DNA from: JAJEAD01 sp965221555
GTDB lineage: Bacteria > Pseudomonadota > Gammaproteobacteria > HK1
Length of the DNA: 64,000 nt
NCBI GenBank assembly: GCA_965221555.1
Contig: OZ244895.1
Location: 248,001-312,000, forward strand
Direction of reading: 5' to 3'
Position numbers and translations under genes: made by a program. The notes below the pieces were generated by a model. The model saw only the letters and a program-made list of their open reading frames with translations, was not told the origin of the DNA and did no database searches. Each line of letters starts with the position of its first letter. The first letter of the stretch is position 1. Below are positions 27,791-36,784 of the stretch, one piece after another.

Positions 27791-29662
27791 ATGGATAAGC
27801 GCTTCACGATCAAGGATTTCTTTCTCTTCACGGCGATCGGAGGGATCTTCGTCGCGCTGCTCGTGGCGATGTACATGATCGACCGGCAGTGGAACATGAT
27901 GTCGCGGATGCGCGCGGCGATGCAGGAGCAGGCGGAAGACCTCCGGGCACTGCGGGTGGATCTGAAGGCGCTCGACGAGCGGGTCGCAAGCGGGGCGGTC
28001 AGCGCGCGCGCCGCGGCGCCCTCGTCCGAGCCGGCGGTGGCCGCGGCCTTCGAGCGGGCGCTCGACGCGACGAGGCGGCCCGGCTACGCGTCCGGCGACT
28101 GGCTCGTGCGGGCCTTCGCAGTGGGTCTCAAGACCATCACTCCCCTCGTTTCCCAGGACGCCTACGCCTCCGACGTGCAGGATTACGTGCAGGAGACGCT
28201 GATCGCCCGCAACCCCGAGACGCTCGAATGGGAGGGGCTCATCGCGCGCTCCTGGGACATCAGCGAGGACGGCCTAACCATCACCTTCCGCTTGCGCGAG
28301 GGGGTGACCTTCTCCGACGGCCGGCCGCTGACCGCCGACGATGTCGCTTTCACCTTCGCCTTCATCATGAACGAGTCGATCGCGGCGCCGCGCTATCGCG
28401 CCTATCTGGACAAGATCGAGTCGGTGGAGGCGACCTCCACGCTTGAGGTCCGATTCCAGTACCGCGAGCCCTACTTCAACGCCCTCGCGCTCGCGGGCGG
28501 ACTCGAAGTGATGCCGCGGCACTTCTACGAGCCCTACCTCGAAGACCCCACGACCTTCAACGAGTCCAAGGGGCTGCTGCTCGGTTCCGGACCCTACCGC
28601 CTCGCGGATCCGAAGACGTGGACTCCGGATCTCGGCCTCGTCGAGCTGGAGCGCAATCCCCGCTACTGGGGACCGGTCACGCCGAGCTTCGATCGCATTC
28701 TGTGGAAGGTCATCGAGAACGACAGCGCGCGCCTCACCACCTTCCGCAACCGCGACATCGACTCCTACGGCGCCCGCCCTCGCGAGTACCAGGGGCTGCT
28801 CGACGACGAGACGCTGCGCGCGCAGACCCACAACTTCGAGTTCATGAACGCGGTGGCGGGGTACAGCTACATCGGCTGGAACCAGCGCCGCAACGGGGCG
28901 CCGACCCGCTTCGCGGATCGCCGGGTGCGCCAGGCGATGACCTGGCTCACCGATCGCGAGCGCATCATCGAGGAGATCATGCTCGGCTACGCGGAGCCCG
29001 CGATCAGTCCCTTCAGCCCGCGCAGCCGGCAGCACGATCCCGCCATCGAGCCGCGCACCTTCGACCCGGACCGAGCGAAGTCGCTGCTCGCCGAAGCGGG
29101 CTACCTCGACCGCGACGGCGACGGGGTAATGGAAGACGAGGCGGGCGCGCCCTTCGAGTTCGAGCTGGTCTACTTCCAGGACAACGAGGACACCGAGCGC
29201 ATGGTCCTCTTCCTCAAGGACCTCTACGCGCGGGCCGGCGTGCACTTGAAGCCGCATCCCGCCGAGTGGCCGGTCATGCTCGAAATGCTGGACCAGCGCA
29301 ACTACGACGCGATCACGCTCGGCTGGACGAGCGGCGTGGAAACCGATGTCTACCAGATGTTCCACGGCTCCCAGACCGAGGACGGCGGAGACAACTTCAT
29401 CCACTTCCAGCACGACGAGTTCGATGCGCTGGTAGACCGGGCCCGGGCCACGGTTCGCGAGGAGGAGCGCATGCCGCTGTGGCAGGCGGTGGAGCGCATC
29501 TTCCACGAGGAGCAGCCCTACACGTTTCTGATGCGCCGCAAGACGCTCGCCTTCGTCGACCGCCGTCTGAGGAATCTCGAAGTCACCAAGCTCGGCCTCA
29601 ATCTCGGCTCGGTGCCGGTGGAGATCTTCACGCCGGGCGCCGAGCAGCGCTACACCGACTGA
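27791..29662 (+). CDS. Membrane-anchored ABC importer binding protein, family 5
   Basis: A 623-residue peptide-type binding protein without a cleavable signal. It starts MDKRFTIKDFFLFTAIGG and has one transmembrane helix (about residues 10-30) followed by a likely coiled coil (about 35-70: RMRAAMQEQAEDLRALRVDL...), then the DppA-like domain with GLTITFRLREGVTFSDGR and a C-terminal EEQPYTFLMRRKTLAF. Anchoring by an N-terminal helix and coiled coil is unusual in Gram-negative bacteria. It heads a four-gene operon in which every component is atypical. The ATG at 27791 has no strong ribosome-binding site. Confidence 0.85.
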   Translation: MDKRFTIKDFFLFTAIGGIFVALLVAMYMIDRQWNMMSRMRAAMQEQAEDLRALRVDLKALDERVASGAVSARAAAPSSEPAVAAAFERALDATRRPGYASGDWLVRAFAVGLKTITPLVSQDAYASDVQDYVQETLIARNPETLEWEGLIARSWDISEDGLTITFRLREGVTFSDGRPLTADDVAFTFAFIMNESIAAPRYRAYLDKIESVEATSTLEVRFQYREPYFNALALAGGLEVMPRHFYEPYLEDPTTFNESKGLLLGSGPYRLADPKTWTPDLGLVELERNPRYWGPVTPSFDRILWKVIENDSARLTTFRNRDIDSYGARPREYQGLLDDETLRAQTHNFEFMNAVAGYSYIGWNQRRNGAPTRFADRRVRQAMTWLTDRERIIEEIMLGYAEPAISPFSPRSRQHDPAIEPRTFDPDRAKSLLAEAGYLDRDGDGVMEDEAGAPFEFELVYFQDNEDTERMVLFLKDLYARAGVHLKPHPAEWPVMLEMLDQRNYDAITLGWTSGVETDVYQMFHGSQTEDGGDNFIHFQHDEFDALVDRARATVREEERMPLWQAVERIFHEEQPYTFLMRRKTLAFVDRRLRNLEVTKLGLNLGSVPVEIFTPGAEQRYTD

Positions 29663-29842
29663 CGCACCCGAGCCGCCTGGTATTGGAATCAACGCCGGAG
29701 GCCCGGCTCGATCTCGCCTCCCGGAGCCGCCATCGAGCTCCGTCGTGAGAAGAGGCCGCGAACCCGCACAACGCGGGCGCTCGCGGGGCCAGCACCCGGC
29801 GATGTATAGAATTCACTGCAAAACGCCTGAGAGCGGGTTTCC

Positions 29843-31225
29843 ATGATCACCTATCTCGTGCGCCGGGTGCTCCTCATGTTCCCGACCCTGATCGGGATCA
29901 CCCTGGTGGTGTTCGTGGTGATGGCGTCCTCTCCGGGGGGCATCAGCGCCCAGAGCCTGGTCGAGGGGCAGAACCTGGAGCCGGCCGCGAAGAAGGCGCT
30001 CGAGGACTACTACAACCGCCTCTACGGCCTGGACCAGCCCGCCCCGATCCAGTACCTGCGCTGGCTCAACAACATCTCCCCGGTCGGCTTCACCTTCGAC
30101 GCGGACAACCGTCTCTCCGGGTTCTCCTTCGTGAAGGGCTCGGATCTCGGAACCAGCTTCAAGTTCGGGCGCCCGGTGCTCGATCTGATCGCCGAGCGGG
30201 TGCCGATCACCCTGCTGCTCAATCTGCTCTCCATTCCCCTCATCTACGTGGCGGCGATCGGCATCGGGGTGCGCGCGGCACGCGAGCGCGGCGGCGGCTT
30301 CGACGTCGCGTCGGGGGGGATCATGCTCGCGCTGTGGTCGGTGCCGACCATGCTCGCGGGCATCCTGCTCATCGGCTTCCTCGCCTCGGAACAATACTGG
30401 CACTGGTTCCCGACCGCGGGACTGAGCCGGCGCGAGGCGCTCGACATGCCCTTCCTGCCCCACTGGCACAACGCGCGGGCCGGCCTTGCCCTCCTCGGCG
30501 CGATGGCGGGGGGAGGAATCCTCCTCGCGGCGGCGGGCCGATGGCTGCCGCGGCGCGCCCGGGTCGCGCTGATGGGGGCACTCGGCGGCGGCCTCGGATA
30601 CGCGATGGCGAGCGCCCTGCCGGACGGAGGAGGTCCCGCCGTGCACGCCCTGCTGATGCTGGCGCTCGGATGCGCGCTCGGCGCTTTCGCCCACCTCGCC
30701 GGAGGCGCCCTGCGCGCCTCGGGTCTCGGGCTGCTCGGCATCCTGCTCGGCGCCTGGGTCGGCCGGCAATGGGGCGGGGACGAGTGGACGAGCGGTTTCC
30801 TCGTGGACCGGCTCTGGCACCTGGTGCTTCCGGTCGTCTGTCTCTCCTACGGAGGCTTCGCCTTTCTGTCGAAGCTGGTGCGCACTTCGATGCTGGAGAA
30901 CCTGCTCTCCGACTTCGCGCGCACCGCCCGAGCCAAGGGGGTGCGCGAGCACGACGTGCTGTGGCGCCACGTGTTTCGCAACGGGCTGCTCCCGCTCATC
31001 ACGGTATCGGCGGGAATCCTCCCGGCGCTGCTCGGCGGCTCGGTGATCGTCGAGACGATCTTCAGCATCGACGGCATGGGCAAGCTCGCGGTGGAAGCGG
31101 TGAAGGGGCGCGACCGCGAGCTCGTGCTCTCGCTCACCCTCATCAGCGGATTCCTCACCCTGATCGGCTACCTCGTCGCCGACCTCTGCTACGCGGTGGC
31201 GGACCCGAGAGTGAGCTACGAATGA
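29843..31225 (+). CDS. ABC importer permease (DppB-like) with large hydrophobic insertion
   Basis: A 460-residue permease, about 140 residues longer than ordinary DppB. The beginning (MITYLVRRVLLMFPTLIGIT) and the end with the EAA loop (FARTARAKGVREHDVLWRHV, about residues 358-377) are normal. Between FPTAG (near 192) and HLVLPVV (near 326) there is an extra block of about 125 residues with three or four additional hydrophobic segments. The insertion sits where a periplasmic loop would be. The stop overlaps the next start as ATGA, so the operon is tightly coupled. Confidence 0.87.
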   Translation: MITYLVRRVLLMFPTLIGITLVVFVVMASSPGGISAQSLVEGQNLEPAAKKALEDYYNRLYGLDQPAPIQYLRWLNNISPVGFTFDADNRLSGFSFVKGSDLGTSFKFGRPVLDLIAERVPITLLLNLLSIPLIYVAAIGIGVRAARERGGGFDVASGGIMLALWSVPTMLAGILLIGFLASEQYWHWFPTAGLSRREALDMPFLPHWHNARAGLALLGAMAGGGILLAAAGRWLPRRARVALMGALGGGLGYAMASALPDGGGPAVHALLMLALGCALGAFAHLAGGALRASGLGLLGILLGAWVGRQWGGDEWTSGFLVDRLWHLVLPVVCLSYGGFAFLSKLVRTSMLENLLSDFARTARAKGVREHDVLWRHVFRNGLLPLITVSAGILPALLGGSVIVETIFSIDGMGKLAVEAVKGRDRELVLSLTLISGFLTLIGYLVADLCYAVADPRVSYE

Positions 31226-32454
31226 GCGGCACGGGCAGCGCGGCAACGGCGCCGGCCGCGGGACCGGCGGCGGAGCTCGCCGGCTCGCGACGGCGCGGCT
31301 ACGCGGCGCGCGTCCTGCGAGGCGCCTTCGTGCGTCTCGGCGCGCGGGCCGGGGCGGCGTGGATCGCGGTGCTCATCGTCGCCGCCTGCTTCGCGCCCCT
31401 TCTCGCCAACACCCACCCCCTTCTGATGCGGGCGAACGGCGAGCTGCAAAGCCCCGCGCTTCGATACCTCGGCACCGCCGATGTGGTGCTGATGTGCACC
31501 TTCCTCGTCGCGGCGGCGCTGCTCCTCGCGCGACGGGCCTTGCGGGCGAGCGCGGCCGCACTGCTGCTCACGGTGGCGGGCGCGGCGCTTATCGGCGCCG
31601 CATTCACCGACCCGCCGGTTCTCACCGTGTACGAACAGTACCGCGAGGCGGAGCACGCGGGAGAGATCGAATGGGCGATCCGCGCACCGATCCCCTACTC
31701 GCCCAAGGACTACCAGCGCGACGCGGGCGACACCGGCCTCGAGGCGCCGCTCGCCGCCCCCGACGGCCGCACCCACTGGTTCGGTACCGACGAGAACGGG
31801 GCGGACGTGCTCTCGCGCATGATCCACGCCTCGCGCATCGCGCTCGGAATCGGACTCATCGCGACCGGCATCGCAATGTTCATCGGGATCGCGGTGGGAG
31901 GGCTGATGGGCTGGTTCTCCGGCATCGTCGACCTCGCGGGCATGCGCCTGGTCGAGATCTTCGAAGCGGTACCGACCCTGTTCCTGCTCCTCACCTTCGT
32001 CGCCTTCTTCGGGCGCAGCCTCTACCTGATGATGGTGATCATCGGCCTCACCAGCTGGACCGGCTACGCGCGCTTCGTGCGCGCGGAGTTCCTGCGCCTT
32101 CGCGAGCAGGACTACGTGCAGGCGGCGGTGGCCTGCGGGCTGCCGCTGCACTCGGTCCTGTTCCGCCACATGCTGCCGAACGGCGTCGCGCCGGTTCTGG
32201 TCGCGGCGAGCTTCGGCATCGCCTCGGCAATCCTCGCCGAAGCGATGCTGAGCTTCCTCGGCCTCGGTCTCGTCGACGATCCCTCCTGGGGCCAGATGCT
32301 GAACCAGGCGGTGAAGTCCTCCACCTTCAACTGGTGGATGGCGGTGTTTCCGGGCGGCGCCATCTTCCTCACCGTGTTCGCCTACAACCTCATCGGCGAG
32401 GCGCTCCGCGACGCCATCGACCCCCACCTCTCGCAGGAGAAGCAGTCCACGTGA
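31222..32454 (+). CDS. ABC importer permease (DppC-like), enlarged
   Basis: A 410-residue permease, about 100 residues longer than typical DppC. The core is normal: HWFGTDENGADVLSRMIHA (the family's GTDxxGxDxxSR segment), the EAA loop QAAVACGLPLHSVLFRHM and a GEALRDAIDPHL end. The extra length is at the front, where two additional hydrophobic helices (about residues 85-125) and a polar loop (to about 170) precede the core. It overlaps its neighbours by ATGA at the start and GTGA at the end. Confidence 0.87.
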   Translation: MSGTGSAATAPAAGPAAELAGSRRRGYAARVLRGAFVRLGARAGAAWIAVLIVAACFAPLLANTHPLLMRANGELQSPALRYLGTADVVLMCTFLVAAALLLARRALRASAAALLLTVAGAALIGAAFTDPPVLTVYEQYREAEHAGEIEWAIRAPIPYSPKDYQRDAGDTGLEAPLAAPDGRTHWFGTDENGADVLSRMIHASRIALGIGLIATGIAMFIGIAVGGLMGWFSGIVDLAGMRLVEIFEAVPTLFLLLTFVAFFGRSLYLMMVIIGLTSWTGYARFVRAEFLRLREQDYVQAAVACGLPLHSVLFRHMLPNGVAPVLVAASFGIASAILAEAMLSFLGLGLVDDPSWGQMLNQAVKSSTFNWWMAVFPGGAIFLTVFAYNLIGEALRDAIDPHLSQEKQST

Positions 32455-34421
32455 GCCAGGGCGCAACCTCGGGCCCGTCCGCCGGCGCTCCGCTGCTCGA
32501 GGTGCGGGACCTGCACACCTGGTTCCGGGTCGGCGCAGACACGGTGCGGGCGGTGGACGGGGCGAGCTTTCACATTGCCCCCGGCGAGACGTTCTGCCTC
32601 GTCGGCGAGTCGGGCAGCGGCAAGTCCGTCTCCGCGCTGTCCGTGCTCCGGCTGCTGCCCGCGGGTCTCACCGAACGCTGCGACGGAGAGGTGCTCTTTC
32701 GCCTCGACCGCGAGACCCACGCCCCGCCCCGGGACCTCTTGCAGATGCCCGAAGAGGAGCTGATGCGGGTGCGCGGCGGGCACATCGCGATGATCTTCCA
32801 GGAGCCGATGACCTCGCTGAACCCGGTGATCACGGTCGGAGACCAGATCATCGAGGCGGTGCGGCTCGCCCGTCCGAATCTCGGGTACGAGGAGGCCCGC
32901 ACCCGCACCATCGAAGCGCTCGCGGAGGTGCACATCGACCGGCCCGAGCTGCGCGTGGACGAGTACCCCCACCGGCTCTCCGGCGGGCAGCGGCAGCGGG
33001 TGATGATCGCGATGGCCACCGCCTGCCGTCCCGCTCTCCTGATCGCGGACGAGCCGACCACCGCCCTCGACGTGACCGTGCAGGCCGAGATCCTCGCCCT
33101 GATGCGCGAGCTCAAGCGCCGGCGCGGCATGAGTCTCTTCTTCATCACCCACGACTTCGGCGTGGTCGCGCATATCGCCGACCGCGTGGCGGTCATGCGC
33201 GAAGGCCGGATCGTGGAGACCGGCACGCTGGAACACGTGCTGGAGCGCCCCGACCACCCCTACACGCGGCAGCTCCTTGCCGCGGTGCCCGAGAACCTGG
33301 CCCGCGCATCCCATCCCGATTCCGCCGCGGGCTTCGCGCCGGCAGGGTCTACCGTGGGCGCCGGCCCCTCCGGCCCGCCGTCCCAGTCACCGCCGGAGGC
33401 CGGGATCGGGATGCGTCCCACGTCCGGGTCCGTTGAAAGGGTTTCCCGCTCCGGCATGAGCGGGGCTTCCGATGGTATCGACCACGATCGCGCCGCTCAG
33501 GGAATTTACCGGCCGGTCACAGAAGCATCCGAGCGCCGAAGCGCGAGTGCGGGGACCGGCCGAACCTCGCCCACACGCGATCCGAAGGGGGCCGATGAAG
33601 CCCCCGGGAGCGCGACAAGCCATCTGGAGCTGCTCCGGCTTGCAGGTCTCGAAGTGCACTTCCCCATCCGCAAGGGCCTGCTCAAGCGCACGGTCGGGCA
33701 TATCCGGGCGGTGGACGGGGTCGATCTGCGCATCCACCGGGGCCAGATCCTCGCCCTGGTGGGAGAGTCGGGCTGCGGAAAGACCACGCTGGGACGCGCG
33801 GCGCTGCGCCTCGTCGAGCCGACCGGCGGCCGGGTGCATTTCGACGGACGCGAGCTCACCGGCCTCGCCCGTCGCGAGATGCGGCCGATGCGCCGCCGAT
33901 TGCAGATCGTGTTCCAGGACCCCGCCTCGTCGTTGAACCCGCGGCTCACGGTGGCGAGCACCCTCACCGAGCCCATGGCGGTGCACGGGCTCGGCGCGAG
34001 CCCCGACGAGCGCCTGGAGATGGCGGCGCGGACGCTGGCCGAGGTGCAGCTCCCCCGCGACCACCTGTGGCGCTATCCGCACGAGCTCTCCGGTGGCCAG
34101 CGCCAGCGCATCGGCATCGCCCGTGCGCTCTGTCTGCACCCCGACTTCGTGGTGTGCGACGAGGTGACCAGCGCGCTCGACGTCTCGGTACAGGCCGAAG
34201 TGTTGCAGTTGCTGCTGCACCTGCGACGAGAGCACGCCCTCACCCTGCTCTTCATCACCCACGACATCGGGGTGGTGGAGTACCTGAGCGACACCACCGC
34301 GGTGATGTTCGAGGGGAAGATCGTCGAGCTCGGCCCCACCGCACGCGTGTGTGGCGCCCCCGATCACCCCTACACCCGCCGCCTCCTCGCCGCGGTGCCG
34401 CGTCTGGCGAAGCGGCATTGA
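32451..34421 (+). CDS. Fused dipeptide-type ABC importer ATPase (OppD-OppF in one chain)
   Basis: A 656-residue protein joining both ATPases, as in GsiA or YejF. The first domain has Walker A GESGSGKSV, signature LSGGQRQRVMIAMA and LLIADEPTTALD; the second has GESGCGKTT, LSGGQRQRIGIARAL and FVVCDEVTSALD (Glu then Val, where Glu-Pro is usual). They are joined by an unusually long, low-complexity linker of about 100 residues (DNA 33300-33620) that contains a DNA palindrome. The start is a GTG overlapping the previous stop. The TGA stop lies at the edge of repeat R10. Confidence 0.9.
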   Translation: MSQGATSGPSAGAPLLEVRDLHTWFRVGADTVRAVDGASFHIAPGETFCLVGESGSGKSVSALSVLRLLPAGLTERCDGEVLFRLDRETHAPPRDLLQMPEEELMRVRGGHIAMIFQEPMTSLNPVITVGDQIIEAVRLARPNLGYEEARTRTIEALAEVHIDRPELRVDEYPHRLSGGQRQRVMIAMATACRPALLIADEPTTALDVTVQAEILALMRELKRRRGMSLFFITHDFGVVAHIADRVAVMREGRIVETGTLEHVLERPDHPYTRQLLAAVPENLARASHPDSAAGFAPAGSTVGAGPSGPPSQSPPEAGIGMRPTSGSVERVSRSGMSGASDGIDHDRAAQGIYRPVTEASERRSASAGTGRTSPTRDPKGADEAPGSATSHLELLRLAGLEVHFPIRKGLLKRTVGHIRAVDGVDLRIHRGQILALVGESGCGKTTLGRAALRLVEPTGGRVHFDGRELTGLARREMRPMRRRLQIVFQDPASSLNPRLTVASTLTEPMAVHGLGASPDERLEMAARTLAEVQLPRDHLWRYPHELSGGQRQRIGIARALCLHPDFVVCDEVTSALDVSVQAEVLQLLLHLRREHALTLLFITHDIGVVEYLSDTTAVMFEGKIVELGPTARVCGAPDHPYTRRLLAAVPRLAKRH

Positions 34422-34423
34422 CC

Positions 34424-34735
34424 CGACAGTTTCACCGATTTCTCAACCCGCGGACGCCAAGATGCTCGCTGTTGCGTGTCTTAGCCCGGAAGTTTCACCG
34501 ATTTTCGTAGCGAGGGCGCCAAGATGCCGTGATAGTGGGGCGCACGGACTGAAAGACGCTGAAGGCGTAGCCGACACTACGTCGAAGCGGCTTGAGGGAG
34601 TACGGCCCGCTAACACGAGCATATTGGCGTCCGCAGTAGGAAATCGGTGAAATGTCCGGGTTAGGGTCCGTTCGCTCCACTGTCACGGCATCAGGGCGCC
34701 GTTGCCATGAAAGTCGGTGAAACTTGCCGGTCAGT
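34424..34735 (+). repeat. Intergenic inverted-end repeat, copy R10 (interrupted by R11)
   Basis: The left part (34424-34481, CAGTTTCACCGATTTCTC to GCTGTTGCGTGTCT) and the right part (34663-34735, GGTCCGTTCGCTCCACTGTC to GTCGGTGAAACTTGCC) belong to one plus-oriented copy. Copy R11 sits between them, and about 50 bp of the expected centre is gone. The TGA of the preceding gene (34419-34421) adjoins the left end. Confidence 0.8.
34482..34662 (-). repeat. Intergenic inverted-end repeat, copy R11 (nested, complete)
   Basis: A complete 181-bp copy in reverse orientation, from AGCCCGGAAGTTTCACCGAT to AATCGGTGAAATGTCCGGGT, bounded by TA on each side and lying inside copy R10. It is nearly identical to R9 and R3 over its whole length. 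Confidence 0.9.
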
Positions 34736-34775
34736 GGTGTCCGCTATCTGAGAAATCGGTGGGATATCGCGCTCA
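34733..34775 (-). repeat. Repeat fragment R12
   Basis: GTGGTGTCCGCTATCTGAG then AAATCGGTGGGATATCGCGC matches the last 40 bases of a reverse-oriented copy. The stop codon of the methyltransferase gene (34773-34775 on the minus strand) is at its edge. Confidence 0.7.
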
Positions 34776-35903
34776 GGCTCGCCGGGTCAGCACGAAGGAT
34801 TCGTCGGTGAACCACAGTCCGCCGTGGCGGGCGAGCACCTCGGTGGTGGCCCGCAGGTAGTCGCTGCCGGTCATCGCCTCGGTGACCCGGGCATCATCGA
34901 TCTGGGCCACGTAGACCGCGGCGTTCCAGGCCGCGAGCAAGGTGGAGGTACCGATGTGCTCCTGCACCTCGTTCGACATCACGTGCAGGCGGTAGCGGAA
35001 CAGCGCGCTCGACTCGCTCGCGCTCACGTAGGAGCGATCGGGCAGCTCGCTTTCCAGGTGCCGGTGCAGGGCCTCGGCCAGCATCGGCCCCGGGGTCCGG
35101 AAAGGCTCCTCCCCCGGCCATACCTTGCGGATGATCTCCATGCCGGGGTCCTGGCCGGTGGACTGGATGGCGATCATGCGCCCCCCCGGCTTGAGCGCGC
35201 GCGCGAGCGGCGCCAGCACATAGCGCACCTTGAAGTTCGTGGGATGGCGCGCCCGGTACGGCTGGGCGGCGATCACGAGGTCGTAGTCGGGGGCTTCCTG
35301 CTCGCGCTGCGGGATCACGTTGTCCAGCGCGAAGCGCTGGTCGGCGCGGTAGAGCACGAGAACGGAGGGCTCCACGTACACGGGGTTTCCGGTGCGTGGA
35401 CTGGTCTCGACCTGCCACCACTGCGCCAAACGCGGACGCAAGTCGTTGAGTTGCCTGTCGAATTCGTGCGCGCAGTGCCCCTTGAGCGCAACCTCGTGCC
35501 AGTTGAGGCGGGCCCGGGCCTCGGGGTCCGCCGGCAGCAGTTCCGGCGCCTCCCGGTAGTTCAGGTTGGTGAGCAGGACCACGGTCTGCGGGTGCTCGGA
35601 AAAGCGGTCGGGGAGCTTCTCGAGCGTCAGACGCACATCTTCCAGGCTGATTTCCTTGCCGGTGACGACGAAGGGCACGGTGGGGAACTCCCCGTGCAGC
35701 CGGCGCAGCACGCTCGCCATCACCGTGCCGTCTCCGGTCCCCGCGTCGAAGATCCGCAGCGCCGGAGGAGTGGGACGGAGATGGCGCAGCTCGTCCCCCA
35801 CCCGCTCTCCGATCGCCCACTTCTCCGCGCAGGTGGTAACGAAGAGCAGATACTTCTCGCGGTTGTCGAAGAAGCGAAAGGGGCGGTCGTGGGCGGCGGG
35901 CAT
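34773..35903 (-). CDS. Class I SAM-dependent methyltransferase-like protein
   Basis: A 376-residue cytoplasmic protein with a Rossmann-type SAM-binding motif, LRIFDAGTGDGTVMASVL (about residues 48-65), and a later LKPGGRMIAIQSTG segment typical of motif post-III. Substrate is unknown; the N-terminal FDNREKYLLFVTTCAEKWAI and the long C-terminal half are not familiar to me. The ATG at 35903 gives the natural N terminus. It lies about 185 bases downstream of the Nudix gene on the same strand. Its TGA stop abuts repeat fragment R12. Confidence 0.7.
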   Translation of the reverse strand: MPAAHDRPFRFFDNREKYLLFVTTCAEKWAIGERVGDELRHLRPTPPALRIFDAGTGDGTVMASVLRRLHGEFPTVPFVVTGKEISLEDVRLTLEKLPDRFSEHPQTVVLLTNLNYREAPELLPADPEARARLNWHEVALKGHCAHEFDRQLNDLRPRLAQWWQVETSPRTGNPVYVEPSVLVLYRADQRFALDNVIPQREQEAPDYDLVIAAQPYRARHPTNFKVRYVLAPLARALKPGGRMIAIQSTGQDPGMEIIRKVWPGEEPFRTPGPMLAEALHRHLESELPDRSYVSASESSALFRYRLHVMSNEVQEHIGTSTLLAAWNAAVYVAQIDDARVTEAMTGSDYLRATTEVLARHGGLWFTDESFVLTRRA

Positions 35904-36088
35904 GTCTCAGTGTTCCCCCGCCGCGCACCCCTTCCCACCCGCGCCGAGCGCGCCTACGCGCTCCGGACGCCTCGACGGGATCAGCGCCATGCCGGGAGTG
36001 GCGCCCGGTCCGCGCGCCCGCGCGCCGTGGCGCCTCGCCGCCCTCCCGGCGAGGCCGGCCGGGAAACGCGGGCTTGCGTTCGGGGTGT

Positions 36089-36646
36089 TCATGGGCGGCG
36101 GAATATAGCACCGCGCCGGGCCTCCCACTTGCGCGCCATGCGAAGCACCGACTCCTCTTCGCTGAGCGAGCGGATCGCATCGGCCGCCACCCATTCGAGC
36201 GCATGGGACTCGTGGTTCTTCCGGAAGCGCTCGCTCTCGGCCACGACGAGAAAGCGCACGTCGTAGTGCCGGTGGGCGGGCTCGCCGCCGCGGGCCGGGA
36301 TGCGGTGCACGTCGAGGTCGAAGATCGCGTGGTCGAGTGCGCGCACCGCGAGGCCCGATTCCTCGCGCGCTTCGCGCAGCGCGACCGCGAGCGGGTCGGG
36401 GTCGCCGTCACTGTGCCCCCCGAGCTGCAGCCAGCGCCCGAGCTTGCGGTGGTGGGTGAGCAGAACCCGTTCGCCCACGGCATCCACCAGCCACGCGGAA
36501 CCGGTGATGTGTCCCGGCCGGCAACTGCGTTCGAAGCAGTCCGGGTGAGCGTCCACGAAGGCCTCGAAGTGCGAAACGGTGTCCGCCTCGTTCGGCCAGC
36601 GCGCCCGGTATTCGGCGAGCAGCGCCCTCAGCCTGTTTCGGTGCAT
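36089..36646 (-). CDS. Nudix hydrolase
   Basis: A 185-residue Nudix-fold pyrophosphohydrolase. The Nudix box is near residues 76-98, GGHSDGDPDPLAVALREARE followed by ESG; the catalytic REAREES core is intact, while the first Glu of the consensus is Asp. The preceding LLTHHRKLGRWLQLGGHSDG arrangement is common in bacterial members that act on nucleotide derivatives, but substrate is not determinable. It is divergent from the LLM gene at 36785 and precedes the methyltransferase gene. Confidence 0.87.
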   Translation of the reverse strand: MHRNRLRALLAEYRARWPNEADTVSHFEAFVDAHPDCFERSCRPGHITGSAWLVDAVGERVLLTHHRKLGRWLQLGGHSDGDPDPLAVALREAREESGLAVRALDHAIFDLDVHRIPARGGEPAHRHYDVRFLVVAESERFRKNHESHALEWVAADAIRSLSEEESVLRMARKWEARRGAIFRRP

Positions 36647-36784
36647 GTCGGCGTTGGCATGGGTCCCGCGCCCGAAGATAGAATGCCGGCCTCGCGTCTT
36701 TCAATGCCGCACCCCCGTCCTCGGCGGGTCTTCTTTCGGCACGAAGCGGCAGGGGCGGTAATCCGGATCAGGAGCTTTGATCGC

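Noticed and set aside
34424..34775. Possible small RNA gene or CRISPR-like tandem repeat
   Set aside because: The spacing and inverted ends fit nested mobile repeats; there are no short regular direct repeats with unique spacers.
36653..36689. TTGGCA with TAGAAT 19 bp later before the LLM gene as a second MerR-type promoter
   Set aside because: The spacer lacks any dyad, so the 19-bp spacing alone is not enough.
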